From Copromyces sp. CBS 386.78 (lineage: Eukaryota; Ascomycota; Sordariomycetes; Sordariales; Sordariaceae), in the NCBI GenBank assembly GCA_030685235.1, contig MU839087.1:496001-560000 (forward strand): 64,000 nucleotides of DNA. The letters are read 5' to 3'. The translations under genes and the position numbers were made by a program. Position 1 is the first letter of the stretch, and the number at the start of each line of letters is the position of its first letter. Shown here in pieces: positions 1 to 10,516 of the stretch. The notes under the pieces were generated by a model. The model saw only the letters and a program-made list of their open reading frames with translations. It did not search any database and was not told where the DNA came from.

Positions 1-1083
1 TCTTGGTGGAGCACCCCTTTTTGATGTAAACAACCATCCTGGTCGACGGGAGCAGCTCTTCTCATGTGATGGACATACAATATCCTCGGTGTCGCCTCGA
101 TTCTTTGAGGGAACGGACATCAACGGAAAACAGAGAAGATCGAACAAGTCAACAAGAACAACGTTTCGAGACAGACTGTTTGTGCGTTCCATAAAACAGC
201 GTCGGCAACCTTTCTCCCGACACTGAGGAGACCGAAGCCGAGACAGGTTGACCGGAGTGCCAAGACGGCGAGTGGATATCGGCGAGTTCCGCGTTCAGTC
301 CGAAAAGTGCGGGCAAAGCTGACCCACACCTTCCGTCACCTCGATCAGTCAGGCAATGTCAATGCGAAGGAATTGAATGACTTTTGCGGCGAGGTCACTT
401 TGTTGTGCACCGCAGACCCAGGTCCCCTCGCCAACCGAGCGCAGTCGACCTCGCGATGGTTTGAAACCGAAGTTTTGGTGATGCAGCTGCTTCTTTGGCT
501 GCCGCAGCTGCCTAGGAGCCGGCGAACTTTTCTCTATGGAACGGCTTCATCGTCAAGGATTTTAGCAAGCGACCAAAAAGGCGCGATTGAGTGGCGATGC
601 GGGGGAAATTGGCGCTGAATGGAGGAAATCGAATTTTCTCTCTCGTCCCGCCTGCAGGTCCGCCCGCATGGGCATTGAATGGGATTCCGCGGCGGGCGCA
701 ACAGTGGGGTCGTGTGCCTGCCTCGAGGGTTCGGGTTCAGGTTTTGAGACTGGAACCTTTTTTTTTTTTTTGCCTACAGGTCGCATATTTTTAAAACCTC
801 GGGCCCTCTTCCTGTTCTCAAGGTTTTCGTCTGTATCCTGTCGCAAACCTACTTCCCGTACGTTTCCTGATCCCGTAGTGTTCTTAAAAGGCCGTCGTCT
901 GCGTGAGCAATTCTTGCCTTCCAGCATCAATTGCTTTTTTTCCCGTCGACTCGCGACTTCCAGACTCTCGTACAACTTGCTTATCCGTACCGTCCTTATC
1001 AGGATTCCTTCGTCCCACGACCCCGCCACCCATTCCATACCAGTTACGTTTGCGGAACGATAAACGCAAGAACAGCCGTCAAA
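1..1083. other. intergenic / HPT1 upstream region
   Basis: No convincing gene. Open frames here overlap one another on both strands and lack conserved-looking content. There is a T tract near 761-774. The 3' part, pyrimidine-rich up to the ATG at 1084, is presumably the promoter and leader of HPT1. Confidence 0.5.
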
Positions 1084-1944
1084 ATGGTCGAGAAGCTTTA
1101 CGTTACCTACAACGATGTTAGTCTACTCCCGTCTCTTCAAACAAATCTGTCACGTTGACGCTGTGTGCCCGTTGCGCGCATTGTCCCGTTCGTCTTCGGC
1201 ACAAATTCAACAATAGTCAACAATGGTCAACAATGGTCAATGGCGCTAACAATGTCTTGTTTGAATTAGGTGCACAACCTGTGCCAGGAGGTCGCTCCTC
1301 AGATCCTCGAGACCTTCAACCCCCAGCTCATGATCGCCATTGGCGGTGGTGGCTACGTTCCCGCCCGTATCCTGCGTTCTTTCCTCAAGCGCCCCGGCTC
1401 TGCCAACATCCCCATCCAGGCCATTGGTCTTTCCCTCTACGAGTCTCTCGGCGACAACGTCGTTGAGGAGCCCGGTACCAAGGTTACCCGCACCCAGTGG
1501 CTCGACCTCACTGCCCTTGGTTCCATGAAGAACCTTGTTGGCAAGCGCATCCTCATCGTTGATGAGGTCGATGACACCCGCACCACCCTCGAGTATGCCG
1601 TCAAGGAGCTCCAGAAGGATGTCGAGGCTGCCCGTCAGGCCATCGGCGAAGGCGAGGAGACCCAGTTCGCCATCTTCGTCCTCCACGTAAGTTGCCTCCT
1701 TTTAGCAATGCACAAAAAAGTCCTGCAAATTGCAATTTTCTAACGTGCCTGCGATCAACAGAACAAGGACAAGCCCAAGAAGGGCACTCTTCCCGAGAAC
1801 GTCATCTCCCAGGGCCGCTACTTCGCCGCTCTCACCGTCGGTGACGAGTGGATCTGCTACCCTTGGGAGGCCGGCAACATTGAGGAGCACGACCGCAATG
1901 CTGCTGAGGCCAAGGCCAAGAAGGCTGCTGCCGCCCAGAACTAG
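1084..1944 (+). CDS. HPT1: hypoxanthine-guanine phosphoribosyltransferase
   Basis: Purine salvage enzyme that transfers ribose-5-phosphate from PRPP to hypoxanthine or guanine (some fungal members also xanthine); cytosolic. Three exons: 1084-1116, 1270-1686 and 1762-1944, giving 210 aa. The first exon is only 11 codons and its splice (GTTAGT..TTAG) restores the family-typical N-terminus ending in YND followed by VHNLCQ. Visible hallmarks are the IAIGGGGYVPAR loop in exon 2, the acidic PRPP-binding motif ILIVDEVDDTRTTL, and a C-terminal KPKKGTLP...RYFAA stretch matching yeast Hpt1. Size and order agree with the yeast protein (221 aa). The first intron contains a short CAACAATGGT direct repeat (about 1208-1240). 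The start is the only ATG that gives the conserved first exon. Call is secure; substrate preference is inferred. Confidence 0.93.
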
Positions 1945-2778
1945 ACGGTAGACATCCGGCTAGGAAGAACACGAAACAAAAAAAGAGATACCCGGAGAAG
2001 AAAAATCACATATATACCACGCCCCGATGACGAACGCGAGGACCAAAAAGCAGCGCATATAGACCGGGAAGAGCATGGAGTTGGGATTTACACAGGGAAG
2101 GTTATTCATGGTCATCATTATGGCGTCTCGGATGAGTATAGCGCAGCGAAGGGCAGCGAGGATGGGGGCTGATGGGTTCGTTTTACACATAATACCCGTT
2201 CGGTTACAAACGTGGGGAGCTTTGGCTGACCGGTATGACGATTGTCTACCGACTCCAAGCCAACTCTCCTTACTCTGTACCTAAGGGACGATTCTTGGCC
2301 CTACCGAAGGACCATGGGCTTTGTCTGGCTGGCGTTTGCCACGGTAGAGCACCATTTGAACATCCTTGCCTGCTGGTTGGATATCTCGTCAGCTCGGGTT
2401 ACGGCTTACATGTCGTCGAGCCAAAAGCTAGTGTGGCTCGCGCCGCCTGCTCACCGTCTCGCTGCCCGCCTTGCTTCTCTGGTTATGAAGCAAGGCATAT
2501 AAATTGAGAGCGCATTTCGCGCGCAAAAAAAGAAGTAAAATTATACAAAATAAGACCAACGTCCGATAGGCAAAAGTGAAGCCATGAACACGTAAAAGTC
2601 GTAAGGCTTATATCATCAAGTCATGGCAAGTGGAAGGTAGGTTGGAAGGTAGGTAGGCAGCAAAATCCGGCAACTCCAAAGCACAAGCGCCTTCCCAAAT
2701 AACAAAGCACGCAGAGGATATGAGAGAAAATAAAATGGCCGGAACTGAAGCTTAAAACCGGCAATTCGGAAATCAAGT
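1945..2778. other. intergenic, convergent 3' ends
   Basis: Lies between the 3' ends of HPT1 (+) and the oxidoreductase-like gene (-). I see no gene here. The A-rich stretches just after 1944 and around 2525-2555 are compatible with polyadenylation regions. Confidence 0.4.
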
Positions 2779-4444
2779 CTACCCAATCATCCCCTCGCGC
2801 GCATGCTTCTCTTTTAGCCTCTTCTCCTGCTTCATGAACTCACGGATACCGACCGGCACATTCTTGTACAGGTCATCGTTCCAAGTCGTGTCCGTAGTCG
2901 AAGTCGAAGTCGAAGTCTTCCTAGCACCAGTGCCAGTCGCAGGACTCTGAGCAGACGTCGTCCCAAAGTCCCAATTACTAGAACTTCCGCCCCCATCATC
3001 ATCCATACTAACCGATCCCCTCTGGTCAAGTACCGAATGTGCCGTGCCCGCCAACTCCGTCCCCTTGACGGTTGTCTGCTGTTGCTGGCCGTCTGCTGTA
3101 GAGCTAGAAGTAGAAGTAGAGCTCTGCTGACTCCCCCCAGCCTTGACCGCACCCGTAACCGCCACCGCGCCCTCCTCACCCAGCCCAGCCTCCTGCGCAG
3201 CAAGCCGCTGCTCGGCCTCCGCCGTCGCCGTCGCCCACGCCTCCATCTCGTCCCGGTACAGGTCCCACACGCAATTGACGCACCCGCTCATGCAGCAGTT
3301 GTCGGGTTCTTCGGGCCGTGGAGGGACGAGCACGCCCGCCACGAGCTTGGATTGGGAACGGATGGAGGCGAGACGCTCGGCTCGTTGGGCCGCGCTGGCT
3401 AGACTGGCAGAGAAGATGATTTTGGTAGCGCCGGCTTCGCCTTCTTTGGAGAGTTGGGAGGAGGAAGGGGCTGGAGCTGTGCCGCTGCCGTCGCTGCCGC
3501 TGAGATTGCCGCTTGGGTTGCTGCTTGGAGTTGGATCGGCTTGACTTTGGCGGGTTGTCCCCTGGGCCTAGAAAAAAGGAGGAGAAGCGAGTGGTTAGTA
3601 TGCTTGTGGGACAGAATTATGGGGAGTGGTTGGGAAGTGGCGCCATGGAAGAAGAAGGATGACGAAGCAGTAATTTATATGCGAGCATGGCGATCAGGAA
3701 GTTTGTTGTTGATATTGGGTCAGGATCAGGATCAGGATTTAGGATCTGAGATGTGGGAGTCACAGACTTGACCACTTTAGGTTCCTTTGGCTCCTTTAGG
3801 TCATTTTTCTTCGTCTTCAGCTCACGAGGTTTGCGCACAACCGCCGCACGCTTGGCCGGGAGCGGCGCCGGGGTTGCGGGCATTGTGATGATAGCCTCGC
3901 CCCCTTTCTCATCCGTCTTCTTGGCTGGTTCCAGTTCGGGTTCATCGGCCAGGGTGGCAGAAGTGGTTGCAGAGGCGGGCTTCTTCTCCTCTTCCTTCTG
4001 CTCTTGCTTCGCGGGCGGCTGCTGTTCCTCCTCCTTCTTCGGAGACTCGGAGGGCGTATGCGTAGGGGCTGAACTCACATTGTCGTCCTGCTTCGGCTTC
4101 GACGGCTCCGGCTCCGCTTGCTGCTTCTTCTCCGGTTCCGGCCTAGCTTCCGGCTCGGCGGGCGCAAGCTTGGTCGGGTACTTTTGCGAGGTCACTGGCG
4201 GCAACTCGGGCTTCGTGCCCGGGTAGTTTTTGCTACCATTGAGAACGGCCTCGTAATAGGTACCGATGGGATGCGCCTGGTCCTGGGATCGGTCGACCGG
4301 AGTCGTAGGAGGCTCGCTCTTGCTGGAAGGAGGAGTACCGGTACCGCTTGCAAACATGCGCCGCGGCTGGAAGTGCTGCTGGTAAACGGCGGCGCGGGCC
4401 AAGGATCCTGCGGAGGACCGCGCAGCGATAACGGTCCGTCGCAT
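2779..4444 (-). CDS. oxidoreductase-like domain protein, probably mitochondrial
   Basis: Two or more exons. The first runs down from the ATG at 4444. Its N-terminus is rich in Arg, Ser and Ala with no acidic residues (MRRTVIAARSSAG...), which looks like a mitochondrial presequence. It is followed by a long Glu/Lys/Pro-rich disordered part. An acceptor TTTTTTCTAG with a good TACTAAC branch point ends the intron at about 3570. The exon after it reads continuously to the TAG at 2779-2781. That exon holds the short Cys-rich core of the oxidoreductase-like family (PPRPEEPDNCC, then CVNCVWDLY), located by the PPRPEEP at about 3331. The upstream donor is not clear: candidates in phase lie near 3755-3770, and the frame runs into a stop at about 3617. 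The family function is poorly known; yeast and animal members are mitochondrial. Domain call firm, exon structure and protein length uncertain. Confidence 0.75.
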
Positions 4445-4908
4445 GGTTGCGTCAAGACGGGGTTCAAGACACTATGACGACGAGAGGCAGGCGATCGGGA
4501 AGCTGAATGCGACAGTATGCAAGGTGTAAGAGATATTAAGCGTAGAAGATGCAGGAGTGGGCGGCGTTTGCCTTTTTTAGGTAATGCTTCTAGAAGCACT
4601 TGAATCATCAGACATATGCTGCAGGAAATGTGGATTATTTTGGACTAGAGCTAAAATGTTGCTAAAACGTATCGGCAAAGGGAGAATCACGGAATTATGA
4701 GATCGGACAACGGGGAATCGAAAAGATGGAATTTCAGGGTCCGCGACAAAGCCCAGGGTCAACGTTGCGCTTTGTACCGAGTCAAGACCGGGAAGTCGGG
4801 ATCCCACGTCATTGCGCAGGAACAGGCGGCAGGTGGCAGGTGGCAGGGGTCAGGGTTCTGTTTGTGGCTTATAAGTTACTATCTGTCACACTCTAACAAC
4901 TCTCAATT
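4445..4908. other. intergenic between oxidoreductase-like gene and tRNA-Cys
   Basis: No gene seen. A short GGCAGGTGGCAGGTGGCAGG direct repeat lies at about 4828-4848. Confidence 0.4.
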
Positions 4909-4980
4909 GGACCGGTAGCTCAGAGGTAGAGCGTTCGGCTGCAGTCCGAACGGTCACGCGTTCAATTCGCGTTCGGTCCT
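4909..4980 (+). tRNA. tRNA-Cys(GCA)
   Basis: A 72-nt cloverleaf without intron. The seven-pair acceptor stem begins GGACCGG and closes with TCGGTCC (one G-U) plus discriminator T/U. The D arm is GCTC...GAGC, and the anticodon stem TTCGG/CCGAA encloses CTGCAGT with anticodon GCA. The T arm is ACGCG-TTCAATT-CGCGT. A run of six T at 4992-4997 is a plausible Pol III terminator. Confidence 0.95.
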
Positions 4981-4991
4981 CAACTCCCTTC

Positions 4992-4997
4992 TTTTTT
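4992..4997 (+). terminator. Pol III terminator of tRNA-Cys
   Basis: Run of six T, 12 nt after the mature 3' end of the tRNA-Cys gene. Confidence 0.6.
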
Positions 4998-5112
4998 GCC
5001 CCTTGGAACATCTACGAGATTCTCGCATCACCTTCCCTTTTCCACTCATCTCCAACCACACCCATCTCCATTCTCAAGCCCTCAATCGCCCAGGAAAAAC
5101 ATTAATTAAGAT

Positions 5113-5157
5113 GGGCCGGTGGCTCAGGGGTAGACCTTTCAAATCGCGTTGAGTCCT
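5113..5157 (+). pseudogene. tRNA remnant lacking the anticodon arm
   Basis: This segment has a near-copy of the 5' half of the neighbouring tRNA-Cys (GGGCCGGTGGCTCAGGGGTAGA versus the same A-box layout). It jumps directly to a T-arm-like CTTTCAAATCGCGTTGAGTCC. The anticodon stem and loop are missing, so it cannot be a normal tRNA. A long T tract follows (5160-5174), as after a Pol III gene. It lies 130 bp downstream of the intact tRNA-Cys. Probably a decayed duplicate. Confidence 0.5.
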
Positions 5158-5174
5158 CCTTTTTTTTTTTTTTT

Positions 5175-5777
5175 GTGTTTTTTTCTTGTTTTTTTTTTTT
5201 GCAAGACCCTATCTTGAACTGGTGACAAGTTCAACTCGTAGGACCTGGAAGTCCTCGCAATCTTTGAAATTACGCTCGAATTTTTTTCTCCCATTTCCAT
5301 TCTTGGTCAACATGGAAGGGTTGACTTGGAAGATCCGGTTTTGGAATTTTGCAGAATGTGCCAGCTTTAAGCAACTCCAGCATTGCATGCTGCTGATGTC
5401 CCTTCTCCCGGTCAGAAGCTAGATTTCACGAGATTGTTTCATTTCCAAATCAAGCTATGCAGAAACCCACGATTGAAGCTTTGTCAGTTGCATTTAGCGA
5501 CCGTCGAGATGCACGTCGTTGTTTTTGAACTGACTTTGACACTGCATCTGGAAGCGCTGCCAAGTATCCAACATTTGAGACGAGCCGAGGGTTGAAGCCG
5601 AAAAGAAGCCCTTGCAGTTGCACTCTTGACCTACTGACAGATCACTACTTAATCATGACGGTGACTTTACTCCAGCAGTTACTTTTTCCCCTGTTTACGT
5701 AAAGATCTAGCAGACCTAGAACTTAAGAGCTGTTGCGAAGGTTCTTGTATCAATCAAGTCAAACCATTACAACTCTC
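5175..5777. other. intergenic, T-rich at its left end
   Basis: No supported gene. A second T run (about 5189-5200) follows the one after the tRNA remnant. The remainder is ordinary-composition sequence with only short unsupported frames. Confidence 0.35.
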
Positions 5778-6123
5778 ACTACCCGTGCCACGCAACCCAC
5801 TTCCCTTAAGTGGGTGCTCACTACTAGTACGGCCACACCAGCAAAACGGCCAGGTTAGGGTTAGAGGTGGTGTTTTAGGCTCGATACATAGGCCAAAACT
5901 CGACTTTTCCTAACGTAGCAAAAAAGAAAATAAGGAATAACTCTTCGAATTCAGTGCAATTTCCTGATCATGCTTATGGTTTTCTTTTTGCTTCAATTGG
6001 CTGATGGGATGTGCTGTGAGTCTTCACGATTTTGGTCCTTTTCCCTGGTGGCCGTATTACTGGTGTGGCCGTACTAGTAGTGAGCACCCACTTAAGGGAA
6101 GTGGGTTGCGTGGCACGGGTAGT
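5778..6123. mobile_element. MITE with perfect 64-bp terminal inverted repeats
   Basis: Positions 5778-5841 and 6060-6123 are exact reverse complements over 64 bp, starting ACTACCCGTGCCACGCAACC. The 218-bp centre has no ORF. Each arm also contains a small hairpin (CCCACTT...AAGTGGG). Total length is 346 bp. I could not find a clear target-site duplication, so the superfamily is unassigned. The lack of any mismatch between the arms argues for recent insertion or gene conversion, and the copy is not RIP-degraded. Confidence 0.8.
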
Positions 6124-7307
6124 ACTACCTATTGGAGCGCAGCATCGACATAGACACCCATTCGGACATATACATAGACATTCACCTGGACATCCATTCT
6201 AACAAGCATATAGATCATCCCCCCCATTCACAGGCGGCGACCTGTCATTAGGAAGCACCTCTTTGGCTCCCACACACCACCCAGTTGGGCCCAACTACAT
6301 TACCCCAACCGAATCAGATGATTCGGAATCCTTTGGCACCGACAACACCGAACAAATCTAATTTGGATCTGGGATCCTCCAGCATCAACCACACCGGCGG
6401 AGATGGATCTAATTCCGATTCCGATTCCGATCCAGGGTCCTTCGGCACTAACAACACCGACGGAAATGGCCTTCATGTCTTGCCATAGCCACCACGGTGA
6501 TTTCAGGGTCGAGAACCTACGGTCCCGATACATCTGCCCCAATTTCCATAAGATTCTAGGTCACGTCGTGATCCTCTGGGGCATTGTCAACGGCGCAGAG
6601 GAGAGAGGAGAGAACAGGAGCTGGCGCAGGGACAGGATGTTCAGGTGGGATTCCAGGAATGACAAGTTGGGGTTGATGCCCCGGTGTCCGACTTTGTTCC
6701 GATGTCGACCACAAGAGGGAAGGAATGTTGGAAGGCGTGCACGAGGCCTGTATGAGAGAAACTGAATGATCAGATTCCCCTTCTCACAGTTGTATTGGCA
6801 GGCACGGTGCGATGATGGATTCAGCCAAGTTGATGTTTTGTGCACAGTGTATCGTATCGTACCGGACAAAACGCGCTTGTGTAATTTACCCTCGGAGAAA
6901 TTGTTAGTGTAGAATTGACGTCGCCCTACATCACTTGCATCAAACCCGTCTCCCAAACTGCTTCTTGCGACGAACAATTTGCTATCCCTTCAGACTAGAT
7001 CAGAGAAGTCACAAACGATGCTTTTGAACTCTGCGAAGGCCTCCGGTTGAATGCCACGGCAGGGAAGGACCTTCACAGTGGGACCCACCCAATCTTTCAT
7101 CCGGCCCGTCAGCTACTTACGGATACGTCAATGGAACAAACAGAAAATTCCAAAATTTCGCCGGGTCCGACTCGCGGTGTCTTCCTCCCTGCAGCATTTT
7201 AGCCAGCGAAGTTCGTCAACTTGACAACTGAACTTCGCGCCCGCAACGTCATCCGGAGGCCAACATCATATATCAACAAGCCCAACCCTGACTTCTGCAG
7301 GATCTGA
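6124..7307. other. intergenic with degenerate short repeats
   Basis: No gene supported. 6150-6200 has repeated CATAGACA/CACC-like words. 6325-6470 holds imperfect units of roughly 60 bp (GGATCCTCCAGCATCAACCA-like) with three GATTCC triplet-pairs. The region upstream of 7308 is presumably the promoter of the next gene, possibly with a leader intron ending CTTCTGCAG at about 7300. Confidence 0.35.
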
Positions 7308-7328
7308 ATGGACTTGCCGATGAAATGA
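7308..7328 (+). promoter_or_regulatory. putative 6-codon uORF overlapping the main start
   Basis: ATG at 7308 opens a six-codon frame whose TGA (7326-7328) overlaps the ATG of the main ORF at 7325 in the arrangement ATGA. If the transcript starts upstream of 7308, ribosomes would terminate exactly on the main start. This is seen directly in the sequence; regulatory effect is inference. Confidence 0.35.
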
Positions 7329-8476
7329 CCTCTGAGCAGGTCCCGCCCCCATTGGCGGCCGCTCGTACTCTCTCACCCCGGTCCAGCCATGACCTCGTCA
7401 CCGTGGTCTTCACCAGCTCGCCAACACCCTCGGCACCCTCAACGGAGCTTCTCTCATCCATCATTGCCTCTTTCCAGAAGCATTGCGCTCCCCTGACCAA
7501 GTGCAGGGTCATCTTGGTCCTCGACACCTACGACCGCATTGCTTCCGACTCTCGTCTAAAGAAAGGGACTGTCACTGCCGAGGGGGCCAAAAAGTTCGCC
7601 GAGTACAAGGAGAACGCCAAGAAACTCATTCTCGACGAGTATTCGCGGAGCTGTGGCGGGGCTGAGAATGCCTGCTACGACGACGGGCTCATTATCACCG
7701 AGGGTGAGGCGGAGTTCGGCTCAGTGGCCTATGCGCAACAGCACAACGCCGTGACTCTCACCATCACCAGAACCAAAAATGGGCGCATCACGTTCATCGA
7801 GCCTCACGCGCGGGTTGGATTTGGCCTGGGCGTGCGCTCGGCTCTACGGCTTACCGAGACGCCCTACGTTTGGATCCAGCAGCACGACTGGGCGCTTGTT
7901 GCCGACATCCCCTTGGCGCCGCTTCTCGAGATCATGCAGCAGTCCGAGTCTGCACCGGAGTCTCTCGATTCCTCTGATTCAGAAACGACGGATGGACAAG
8001 AGGCTCGAACGACCTCAGACGTACCGGTCAAGTATGTTTGCTTCCCTTCGACTCGCATGGTCTCCTACGCGAAGTCGGACCATGTCATGCTCTACCCGGC
8101 ACTCCGAGCCTTGACAAATCTGTACAAGCAGAACTTTTCTGTGGGAAGCGGGAGTACGGGTGTTAAAATCCCTCTTACGCCGCTCTTTTTCTGGCACGAC
8201 AAGCCACACCTGGCCTCGACGGCACATTACCTCTCCCAAATATTTCCCAGCCGCGCTGCTATGTTGAGGGGCGCCTTCATTGAAGATACGGCTGGCCAAC
8301 GAGCGAGGACGGAGATGAAGGACGGGCTGTGGAGGAAGTGGGCTTGCTGGCTGTACTACCCTGAGGAGGGAACAAAGCTGTGTGTGCGACACCTTAAGGG
8401 GAGAACGTGGCGGGGGACGGATGGCGAGCTTGTGCAAAGGATGCAATACATGCGACTCAACTCATACAACGCCTAG
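7325..8476 (+). CDS. uncharacterised protein, possibly glycosyltransferase-like
   Basis: Intronless ORF of 383 aa with strong coding character. The N-terminal third has alternating hydrophobic beta-strand and helix segments (LVTVVFTSSPTPSAP, then CRVILVLDTYDRI) like a nucleotide-binding Rossmann/GT-A half. In the middle, PYVWIQQHDWALV is followed by PLAPLLEIM, and later KYVCFPSTRMV. The VWIQQHDW segment recalls the acidic strand-loop of nucleotide-diphospho-sugar transferases, but no DxD is evident, so function is not established. A Ser/Thr/Glu-rich loop lies at about residues 200-230. No signal peptide or membrane span is seen. The start at 7325 immediately overlaps a short upstream ORF. The gene converges on CPD1. 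Confidence 0.8.
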   Translation: MTSEQVPPPLAAARTLSPRSSHDLVTVVFTSSPTPSAPSTELLSSIIASFQKHCAPLTKCRVILVLDTYDRIASDSRLKKGTVTAEGAKKFAEYKENAKKLILDEYSRSCGGAENACYDDGLIITEGEAEFGSVAYAQQHNAVTLTITRTKNGRITFIEPHARVGFGLGVRSALRLTETPYVWIQQHDWALVADIPLAPLLEIMQQSESAPESLDSSDSETTDGQEARTTSDVPVKYVCFPSTRMVSYAKSDHVMLYPALRALTNLYKQNFSVGSGSTGVKIPLTPLFFWHDKPHLASTAHYLSQIFPSRAAMLRGAFIEDTAGQRARTEMKDGLWRKWACWLYYPEEGTKLCVRHLKGRTWRGTDGELVQRMQYMRLNSYNA

Positions 8477-8694
8477 CCCGATGCACATATTTGGTCTCGA
8501 CAAGGGCCAGAAGAAACCAGAGGACGGGAATGACTGTCGTCCGTTCATTCCTATCCTACCAAGTCTTCAAGCGTGCGGTTGCAATTGCTTCCCGTTAAAG
8601 CCCTCGGTGTTTGGAAAAGCAGACATTAATACCAGCATATCAATATCCTCATATCTTAAACATGCCTTACCACATAGCAAAGCCCCCGTGATCT

Positions 8695-9409
8695 CTACAA
8701 CACTCGCTTCGCGATCGGCTTCCAGTCCTTGATATCCTTATCAGTCGGGACCAACCACACAACACCGCCATTCCAACCATTTCCCTCAACATTGCCTTCC
8801 GGCTCAGTCAGCTTGACACCGCCCTCCTCCACAACCTTGGTGATCTCCTTCAACCTGTCATCACTAATTGGCACATCCCCACTGCAGCCCTGCGCTTAGC
8901 ACATCGCAGCCGACGAAGAGCGAGGAAGGAAAAAAAAAACATGGGCTGAGAACTTACTACATCAAACTAACATGGGGCCCAAACTCCTTCCTCCACCACT
9001 CCAACCACTCTTGCGTCTTCTCACCATTCGCATCCTCCTCCCCATTGACTCCTCTCGCCCTCGCCAGCCCGGCAATCTTCTTGATCCCCACATCCAGCTT
9101 AACCTTTGCATAGCACCTCCGGTAGTAGGTGTCCTGAGAGTTGATGCCCTCGAACCGCACCTTGATCTCGTCAGCGGACGGCCATGGGATCGAATCGAGC
9201 CAGCGCTGGGGATCGTCGCCGTAGAGACCCGGGGAGATGCCGGAGCTGAGGGTCATGTGGGGAGCAAAGTACTCAGGAGCCAGGCGTGCGTCGGCAGCGC
9301 CAGCCTCGGAGGGAAAGTCGGAAGGGAGGCGCTGGGAGATGAGGAAGGAGAGGATGGGGTAGAGGGGGTGAGAGGGAGGAGGGGTTAGCCAGAGGGAGGA
9401 GCCGGGCAT
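8695..9409 (-). CDS. CPD1: 2',3'-cyclic-nucleotide 3'-phosphodiesterase (2H family)
   Basis: Opens the cyclic phosphate of ADP-ribose 1'',2''-cyclic phosphate, a by-product of tRNA splicing, and of 2',3'-cyclic nucleotides. Two exons: 9409-8958 and 8881-8695, giving 212 aa. The donor is GTAAGT. The acceptor must be ...GGCTGCAG at 8882, since the nearer GCGCAG would create a stop. The splice gives HVSLM-YGD. The two 2H catalytic motifs are visible: HMTL (His51, Thr53) and HVSL (His146, Ser148). The C-terminus (VVWLVPTDKDIKDW) fits the fungal family, as does the small size (yeast Cpd1 is 239 aa). Start chosen at MPGSS, where the conserved SLWL strand begins; a longer in-frame extension upstream (to 9643) looks non-coding. 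Confidence 0.9.
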
Positions 9410-10516
9410 TTTGGGAGAGCAATATAAAAGAATCCAAATCGAATAGTCGGTTGTTGTTGCTCTTGAGAGTTGCGGTGATGGGGTTGAATCCGCGATGCCT
9501 TTCTCGTGTTCCGATGGCCGGTTGGCGATGATTTGACGGTTATGTCTGGAGGAGGAAACCCACTGTTTGTGAACGATGACGCCTGGCCATCCAATGATCT
9601 TGTTTGGCAAAAGTGGGGAAATCTTGTGTTGCACCGCAAGCAAACCCTAACCCCATGAGCTCACAAGGATCACTCATATGTTTTAAGGTATGTTGCGATC
9701 TTACCCCTGACATACCCCTTTGTAAACAAGGGTCATCGCTCCAGGCACACGTGGAAACAAGGTAGGATGTGGCAGAGTCATCAGGGTTCATCGAGGAAAC
9801 ATTGGATTCATTCTCTCAACGGAAGAGAACGGGTGATACATCCTTTGAGCCTCCGTCATTCTTTGACATGGGCCCGAGGCTGGCGTGGACAATGAGGATC
9901 TCCTGCGATTCTACGACGCAAGTACTAAAACCGGCCGGTCAAAGAGATGGGACATATGAGCTAACATGATCTTTTATGGCAGGCTTCCAGAAACTATCGG
10001 AAACAAAGAAACTTTCACCAACCCGCATTCTTCATTTTTGTGAAAGGCGGCAACGACGAGCTAACAGCCCTACTGTTCAGTCGGCGGGATGGAACAATGG
10101 CTTTCTAGAAGCATTGATGTTACTCATAAAGGTCACTGTATCCCATCTCAATATCCACTGCGTGAGTTTGATCTGTTCAGAGTTTATCCAGCATACCTTG
10201 GTCATTGATCGCGTAAGTCATGTTGAACCTAATCTGGTCCGGAGATGAATCATCGGATCACCCTTCCTGGATTGATTCATCAATCATGTTGGAGAAAGTA
10301 TTACGCCATCCGCACAAGATACACATGGTAATAATCCCCGCCCGATATGGAACCAAGACGGGGCACAGAAGAAGTTTTCCTCGCCTGAGGTTCGCACTCC
10401 GAACAAAGCGCTCACTCCTTCTGTCTGCTTTGAGATCAAATTCCAGATCAACTTACAGCCGTAGACTACTAGCTAGTCCTTCTTTTTCACAAAGTACAGC
10501 ACTCTTAATCCGAGAA
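9410..10516. other. intergenic or leader region
   Basis: No separate gene is supported. From 10220 the frame of the next gene is already open, so part of this stretch could be coding; it could also be its 5' leader. Confidence 0.35.

Noticed and set aside
562..1063. Paired 158-codon frames on both strands
   Set aside because: They overlap each other, lie in the HPT1 leader and contain no conserved features; at best one is chance.
3753..4226. Plus-strand Ser/Gly-rich frame
   Set aside because: Antisense of the Glu/Lys/Pro-rich exon of the oxidoreductase-like gene.
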